NCBI GenBank assembly: GCA_002440705.1
Contig: DJVA01000063.1
Coordinates: 1-17,720, forward strand
Length of the DNA stretch: 17,720 nucleotides
Reading direction: 5' to 3'
Source: Flavobacteriaceae bacterium UBA6268
GTDB lineage: Bacteria > Bacteroidota > Bacteroidia > Flavobacteriales > Flavobacteriaceae
Below the pieces are notes generated by a model, which worked only from the letters and a program-made list of their open reading frames with translations, was not told where the DNA came from and made no database searches. Positions 13,736-17,720 of the stretch are shown here, piece after piece. Every line of letters starts with the position of its first letter. The stretch's first letter is position 1. Both the position numbers and the translations under genes were made by a program.

Positions 13736-15859
13736 CTACTTGTTGTGTTGCACAATGTAGGCAGCCATCTTTTCAATAAGGTTTACCCGGTCTTTTCCCC
13801 GCACGTTGTGTTCGTGCATGGGGTAAGTAAAGAAGTCCATTTGGATGTTGTTGTCTATGGCCGCCTTTAGCAAAGACATGGCATGCTGTGGTACCACTAC
13901 CGGATCGACACTCCCTATTACTACCATAAGGTTTCCCTGCAGGTTCGTGATGTATTTTGAAACCCTGGCGCGCTCGTAGCCCTCTGGGTTTTCTTGGGGC
14001 GTATCCATGTATCGCTCTCCATACATGACCTCGTAATACTTCCAGTCGATTACGGGTCCGCCGGCCACTGCCGTGGTAAACGTCCCAGGGTGACGCAACA
14101 TTAGGCTGCTTGCCATAAACCCGCCAAAACTCCAACCATTTACAGCCATCTGGGAACTGTCTACATAAGGCAGTGACTGCAAATAAGACACCCCTACCAT
14201 CTGGTCTTTCATTTCCAGCTCGCCCAACTGTTTGTGGATGCCACTTTCAAAGGCAAACCCCCTTCTTGCCGAACCCCGGTTGTCTAAAGTAAACACAATA
14301 TAGTCGTTTAAGGTAGCAAAGGCAGGCAACCACATGGAAGCCCCTCCCAAAAAGGAGTTGGTTACCAGCTGTGCATGGGGGCCTCCATATACGTACACCA
14401 ATACTGGATATTTTTTGGAGGGGTCAAAGTTGGCTGGTTTCATTAGGATGCCATGAAGCAACGTTCCATCCTCGGCACGTAAATCGACAAATTCCTGGGT
14501 TCCCATTCGGTAGTCCGCTAAGGGATTGGGCGATTTCAGCAAGGTGCTACTTTTGCCATCTTTTATTGAAACGATTTGGGTAATCCCAGGTATGGTAAGG
14601 CTGCTGTAAACATCAATAAGGTAGTCTCCATCGCCACTCAGTTGGGAAGTATGGCTCCCGGGTTCGGGATTCAACAAGGTGAATTTCCCGTTCTTTAAAT
14701 TCACCTTATAGGCATGGGCTTCGCGAGCATCAGGGCCTGTTCCGGTAATGATTACATTTTTGGCCTCCTTATCGAACCCCAGGATGTCCTCGACCACCCA
14801 GTTGAAGCTGGTAAGTTGTTTGACCCGTTTCCCATCCGTGGTGTACCAATACAAATTCATGAATCCATCCTGTTCACTGAACCATAAAAATGCATCGCTC
14901 TTTCCCGGGATGAAAACCGCATCGTGTTCCGGTTCAACCCAAATGGGGTTCTCTTCGGTTAAGATGGTGTTGCCCTTTTGTCCGGTTTGCACACTGTATC
15001 GATTTAGCTCATAACGGGTGGTGGCTCGGTTCAGTTCGGCAATAAGCACATACTGCTCATCCGGGGTCCAGGTAAGGTTGGTGAGGTAATGGTGGTCCTT
15101 GGTGTCGATGTTCAGGTAAGTGGTTTGGTGGGTTTTCATGTTGTAAATCCCTACTGAAGGCACTTCACTGCCCTGCCCTGCCATAGGATACTTAATGGTC
15201 TTTTCCGAAGCAGGATAGGTTGTAATATCGACCAATGGATAGTCGGTGACCTCACTTTCATCTTTTACATAAAATGCCAAAAAGTTCCCGTTGGGGCTCC
15301 AAAACGTCCCTTTGGTAATTCCGTATTCACTGCGTGCAATGGCTTGCCCAGATACCACATTCCCGTCCTCATTGCTGGTAACTACCCATTGCGGGTTTTC
15401 TTTAGTGGCCACATATAGATTGTTGCCCAAGGTGTATGCAACTGCATTGGCTTTAGACGAATACTCCGCATTGGCGGCATCCTCGGGATAAGCAAAGGTA
15501 GATTGTGCCCCAGTTTTGGGATGGTACTCATTTATGGTATTTCCATCCTCAAAAACAAGCCTTTCGGTGCCCACAAAGGAGAATCCAGGAAAATACTTTG
15601 CGTTGGGGTACCTCTTTTGAAAATCCTCCAGGGTTAGGGTTTGCACGACCTTTCCACTGGCCGCATCGGTATAGCGCAGATTATTGTCTTGGACCATTGC
15701 GTACACATGATCGGCATCGGTCCATTGCAAACTCCAGATTTGTTGCGGGTAGAGCCCCTTCATATACCCCAATGTGGCATCCTCCAAGGTTAGGGTTTTG
15801 TTTTGCCCCAGGGCAATCCCGGCGACCAAGAAAACGAATAAGGTAACTCTTAGTTTCAT
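13736..15859 (-). CDS. Exported S9 family serine peptidase (dipeptidyl-peptidase IV-like)
   Basis: 707 residues, a normal length for bacterial DPP IV-type enzymes. A signal peptide (1-18, ALG-Q) directs export to the periplasm. Residues about 40-430 form the beta-propeller (repeated strands such as GTFWSPNGNFLAFY, 184-197). The catalytic domain follows: YVYGGPHAQLV (489-499), FTLDNRGSARRG (523-534), and the triad S577 in GWSFGG (the family usually has Tyr in place of this Phe), D652 in GSVDP and H684 in MHEHNV. Just before the GTFWSP strand, RSEYGI (176-181) has one glutamate where DPP IV enzymes use a Glu pair to hold the free N-terminus. It probably removes dipeptides from peptides. It is transcribed alone, convergent with the hydroxylase genes. 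Confidence 0.92.
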   Translation of the reverse strand: MKLRVTLFVFLVAGIALGQNKTLTLEDATLGYMKGLYPQQIWSLQWTDADHVYAMVQDNNLRYTDAASGKVVQTLTLEDFQKRYPNAKYFPGFSFVGTERLVFEDGNTINEYHPKTGAQSTFAYPEDAANAEYSSKANAVAYTLGNNLYVATKENPQWVVTSNEDGNVVSGQAIARSEYGITKGTFWSPNGNFLAFYVKDESEVTDYPLVDITTYPASEKTIKYPMAGQGSEVPSVGIYNMKTHQTTYLNIDTKDHHYLTNLTWTPDEQYVLIAELNRATTRYELNRYSVQTGQKGNTILTEENPIWVEPEHDAVFIPGKSDAFLWFSEQDGFMNLYWYTTDGKRVKQLTSFNWVVEDILGFDKEAKNVIITGTGPDAREAHAYKVNLKNGKFTLLNPEPGSHTSQLSGDGDYLIDVYSSLTIPGITQIVSIKDGKSSTLLKSPNPLADYRMGTQEFVDLRAEDGTLLHGILMKPANFDPSKKYPVLVYVYGGPHAQLVTNSFLGGASMWLPAFATLNDYIVFTLDNRGSARRGFAFESGIHKQLGELEMKDQMVGVSYLQSLPYVDSSQMAVNGWSFGGFMASSLMLRHPGTFTTAVAGGPVIDWKYYEVMYGERYMDTPQENPEGYERARVSKYITNLQGNLMVVIGSVDPVVVPQHAMSLLKAAIDNNIQMDFFTYPMHEHNVRGKDRVNLIEKMAAYIVQHNK

Positions 15860-15878
15860 AAGCGTTTTGATTACCCTT

Positions 15879-15913
15879 CAAAGGTAATGAAAAGCACCCT
15901 AACGCCCTACAAA
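15879..15913 (-). promoter_or_regulatory. Candidate promoter of the S9 peptidase gene
   Basis: Minus strand: TTTG (15913-15910), a 23-bp spacer (long) and TACCTTTG (15886-15879), an exact -7 match ending 19 bp before the ATG. A 6-bp dyad, ATTACC (15870-15875) and GGTAAT (15883-15888), overlaps the -7 element and could be an operator. Confidence 0.45.
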
Positions 15914-15962
15914 CAAAAACCAGATACTATCACGGTACCTTCTAATGTGTAAGGTGATATCT
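15914..15962 (-). terminator. Probable terminator after the Lmo0937-family gene
   Basis: On the minus strand AGATATCAC (15962-15954) pairs with GTGA (15933-15930) and TATCT (15926-15922) around a 3-nt bulge, and GGTTTTTG follows. The loop is long (20 nt), so the call is tentative. Confidence 0.4.
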
Positions 15963-16034
15963 ATGGCCCAATTGAGAGGGAGTATCGCAAAAAGTAATTC
16001 ACCATGGAAGATCCACCTGTATGAAGCCCAGGGT

Positions 16035-16202
16035 TTAAAGCGGCTTCCTTCCGCTGATGATATTGTACAAAATCACTACCACAGCAATCACCAAGAGGAT
16101 GTGAATTAAATTTCCGGTAGCGATTCCGGGAATGATTCCCAGGAGGCCTAGAATCCAGGCAAGAATACAAATAACGGCTACGAGCCACAATAAAGATCTC
16201 AT
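16035..16202 (-). CDS. Lmo0937-family small membrane protein (55 aa)
   Basis: A 55-residue frame from the ATG at 16202 to the TAA at 16035-16037 reads MRSLLWLVAVICILAWILG at the N-terminus, then LLGIIPGIATGNLIHILLVIAVVVILYNIISGRK. Two membrane helices (about 4-24 and 31-49) are joined by a short PGIATG turn, with a basic tail. This is the pattern of the Lmo0937 family (DUF5670), found across many phyla, often in stress-responsive settings, with no known mechanism. A longer 75-codon frame on the same strand overlaps it but encodes an unlikely Arg/Ser-rich peptide and was set aside. Expression may be governed by the inverted repeat directly upstream. Confidence 0.88.
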   Translation of the reverse strand: MRSLLWLVAVICILAWILGLLGIIPGIATGNLIHILLVIAVVVILYNIISGRKPL

Positions 16203-16217
16203 ACTAGTTTTATTAAG

Positions 16218-16263
16218 GGTTGTTACCTAAAGATACATCACAAAGCCGTTTTAGGTAGCAACC
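16218..16263. repeat. 14-bp inverted repeat just upstream of the Lmo0937-family gene
   Basis: GGTTGTTACCTAAA (16218-16231) and TTTAGGTAGCAACC (16250-16263) pair over 14 bp with a single G-T wobble; a further wobble and an A-T pair extend the stem outward. The loop is 18 nt. It lies 16 bp from the start codon at 16202. On the minus strand the loop and second arm include TATCTTTA, one base off TAnnTTTG, with a TTG 23 bp before it, so the repeat may be an operator over the promoter, or a leader hairpin. Confidence 0.75.
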
Positions 16264-16366
16264 TTCACAATACTTTATCACAAAATCAAGGGCTTTTAGG
16301 GTTTCTTTAGGAAAATGAAAATCAAACGTTAACAAATATCCCCTGAATGCGAAAGGCAAACCCTTT

Positions 16367-16374
16367 TATTTTTG
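16367..16374 (+). promoter_or_regulatory. Candidate -7 element for the CarboxypepD_reg/transglutaminase pair
   Basis: TATTTTTG is an exact TAnnTTTG match. The best -33 partner is an imperfect CTG at 16343-16345, 21 bp upstream. If real, the leader would be about 105 nt long. Confidence 0.4.
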
Positions 16375-16488
16375 TTCCTACTAAAGCTAAAAGGACGTTG
16401 GCTCATCCAAGGGATGCAATCCCTCATTCGTACTTTTCCACTACTTGAGTGTTGTGTAGGTTTGAGTATCACACTAAATCATTACGTT

Positions 16489-16893
16489 ATGAAAGCAACA
16501 CGCACCACAACACAAACCAATGCATTTAAATTGACGCTAGTCCTTTTTATAGGGTTCTATCTTTCAACTGGCAACATTCAGGCACAAGACCAAAGTACCG
16601 AACGCACCGTTAGCGGGGTGGTCAACACCTTTGACGGCCCCCTGTTTGGCGCCAGTGTGGTCCTAAAAGGGACTACCATTGGAGTCGCAACAAATGAGCA
16701 AGGGGCCTATGTGTTTCCAAAAAAGCTGAAAGAAAAGGACGTATTGGTGATTAGTTACCTTGGGTATGACGATGTAGAAGTAACCATTGGGAAAAAGACC
16801 GATTATGTACAGACCTACATGGAGGACAACCCCGTAATGGTCTTTGGCGCCCTACGAATGGGCACTAGCTCGACCCTCCAGCCAGAACAGTAA
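16489..16893 (+). CDS. Stand-alone CarboxypepD_reg-like domain protein
   Basis: 134 residues from the ATG at 16489; the frame is open further upstream, but that part is not protein-like and this ATG gives a proper signal peptide (hydrophobic 15-28, ending NIQAQ at 29-33). Residues 40-112 are a carboxypeptidase-regulatory-like Ig-type domain: TVSGVVNTFDGPLFGASVVLKGTTIGVATNEQG in pieces 40-72, then KEKDVLVISYLGYDDVEV (81-98). In Bacteroidota this domain usually sits in front of a TonB-dependent receptor plug (SusC/RagA), but here nothing follows except about 22 residues. It could be a genuine small periplasmic protein or the stump of a lost receptor. The stop is 12 nt before the transglutaminase gene, suggesting an operon. 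Confidence 0.82.
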   Translation: MKATRTTTQTNAFKLTLVLFIGFYLSTGNIQAQDQSTERTVSGVVNTFDGPLFGASVVLKGTTIGVATNEQGAYVFPKKLKEKDVLVISYLGYDDVEVTIGKKTDYVQTYMEDNPVMVFGALRMGTSSTLQPEQ

Positions 16894-16905
16894 CGGGCTA
16901 CGTCC

Positions 16906-17589
16906 ATGCGAACCCTTCTTTTTTTTACATGCTTCATCTTGTACCTTCCTGCAGAAGCCCAGCGAAGTGATTTTCAGCAAATCGACTTCAAGAAGGCCGA
17001 TGCCATTGCAAGGAGGTATCAAGGTGAAGCCTTGGTTCACTTACCAGTGCTAGCCCTTCGATTGACGGCACAGTTAAAAACAGACGTAGAGCGCTTCAGG
17101 GTATTGTATTATTGGGTAACCCATAACATTCGTGGAACTTATTACCTCACTATGGAAAACGCCCGTTTGTATGAAAATTGGGGGCACGATCCCAAAGCCC
17201 TCAACGAGCAACTACGCGAGTTCAAGAAAACGGTTTTTGACCAATTGCTAAACAAAAAGGAAACCCTGTGTACGGGCTATGCTTTTTTGTTACAGGAACT
17301 GTCCGGCTATGTAGGGCTGGAATGCAAAATCGTTCATGGGTATGGGCTTATTAACGACCTGAAGGCATTGGAGTCCCAAATTCCCAACCATTCCTGGAAC
17401 GCGGTAAAACTGGATGGAAAATGGTACCTGTGCGATGCCACATGGGCTAGTGGCACTATTGACGAGGTCACCCATCGGTTTGAATTTCGCTATGACGATT
17501 CCTTTTTCCTCATGACGCCCTCGGAATTTGCAAAAACCCATCGCCCGTTGGATGCCAACTGGGACCTCCTGCAGGAGCTACCCGATTAG
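16906..17589 (+). CDS. Exported transglutaminase-like (cysteine protease fold) protein
   Basis: 227 residues with a signal peptide (1-19, AEA-Q). The transglutaminase-like core shows YYWVTHNIRGTYY (68-80), the active-site cysteine C122 in KKETLCTGYAFLLQEL, H162 in PNHSWNAVKLDGKWYLCD and D177 in CDATWASG, so the Cys-His-Asp triad is intact. Bacterial relatives are mostly peptidases or of unknown activity rather than cross-linking enzymes. The segment after the triad (RFEFRYDDSFFLMTPSEFAKTHRP, 191-213) matches the usual C-terminal part of this kind of protein. It is the second gene of a two-gene unit; possible action on cell-surface protein or peptide is inferred only. Confidence 0.88.
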   Translation: MRTLLFFTCFILYLPAEAQRSDFQQIDFKKADAIARRYQGEALVHLPVLALRLTAQLKTDVERFRVLYYWVTHNIRGTYYLTMENARLYENWGHDPKALNEQLREFKKTVFDQLLNKKETLCTGYAFLLQELSGYVGLECKIVHGYGLINDLKALESQIPNHSWNAVKLDGKWYLCDATWASGTIDEVTHRFEFRYDDSFFLMTPSEFAKTHRPLDANWDLLQELPD

Positions 17590-17708
17590 GTAAACGAGAT
17601 CCATTCTTCCAACACCTTGGTTTCATGATTTTTATCATTTTAATCGGTTGGGGACTTTGCTAATTTTCACTAAGCAAAACGGAATGTCTCACCCTAATTT
17701 GGTCCGTC

Positions 17709-17720
17709 ATGAAAATTAAA
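17709..17720 (+). CDS. Possible first four codons of the next gene
   Basis: ATG AAA ATT AAA begins at 17709 and is cut by the window end. A short basic N-terminus after a 119-bp gap is plausible for another exported protein, but nothing more can be said. In the gap, ATGAT-TTTT-ATCAT followed by TTTT (17625-17642) may be a weak terminator of the transglutaminase gene. Confidence 0.3.

Noticed and set aside
13588..13870. Short plus-strand frames after the small subunit gene
   Set aside because: They run into the antisense strand of the S9 peptidase gene and show no protein-like features.
15961..16188. 75-codon minus-strand frame
   Set aside because: It reads an Arg/Ser/His-rich peptide in another frame of the Lmo0937-family gene, which has the convincing membrane-protein sequence.

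Overview
The window looks like a chromosome segment of a Bacteroidota bacterium, most likely a Flavobacteriaceae member. Pointers are the C-terminus of a DUF6266-type protein, a LytTR regulator paired with a LytS-like kinase, a CarboxypepD_reg domain, an S9 dipeptidyl-peptidase-like enzyme, and several matches to the Bacteroidota promoter pattern (TTTG, then TAnnTTTG). There is no tRNA, rRNA, insertion sequence, integrase or CRISPR array.

Layout. (1) 1-360: the 3' end of a DUF6266-type gene and its terminator. (2) 498-4570, minus strand: three exported proteins packed as an operon, namely an OmpA-type lipid- or wall-anchoring protein with a lectin-like middle domain, a 757-residue protein of unknown family with a C-terminal coiled coil, and a 180-residue unknown. 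(3) 4571-5118: a gene-free stretch with two different adjacent arrays of 11-bp repeats, a duplicated palindromic 13-mer and a terminator. (4) 5119-6930, minus: a LytTR response regulator and its histidine kinase, directly abutting. (5) 7130-13591, plus, divergent from the kinase: a lipoprotein serine hydrolase with TPRs, a DinB-fold protein, an exported SnoaL/NTF2-like protein, a secreted alpha/beta hydrolase, and the two subunits of a Tat-exported molybdenum hydroxylase of the isoquinoline 1-oxidoreductase type. (6) 13736-15859, minus: an exported S9 peptidase. (7) 16035-16202, minus: a 55-residue Lmo0937-family membrane protein, with a 14-bp inverted repeat just upstream. (8) 16489-17589, plus: a stand-alone CarboxypepD_reg domain protein and an exported transglutaminase-like protein. 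A further gene may begin at 17709.

How it fits together. Almost everything is exported, so the window is mainly cell-envelope biology. Genes in 5119-13591 are visibly more AT-rich than those on either side, which fits a separately acquired block in which the two-component system may control the divergent hydrolase/molybdo-hydroxylase genes. The most obscure unit is the three-gene envelope operon at 498-4570; the most unusual DNA is the double 11-bp array just upstream of it.
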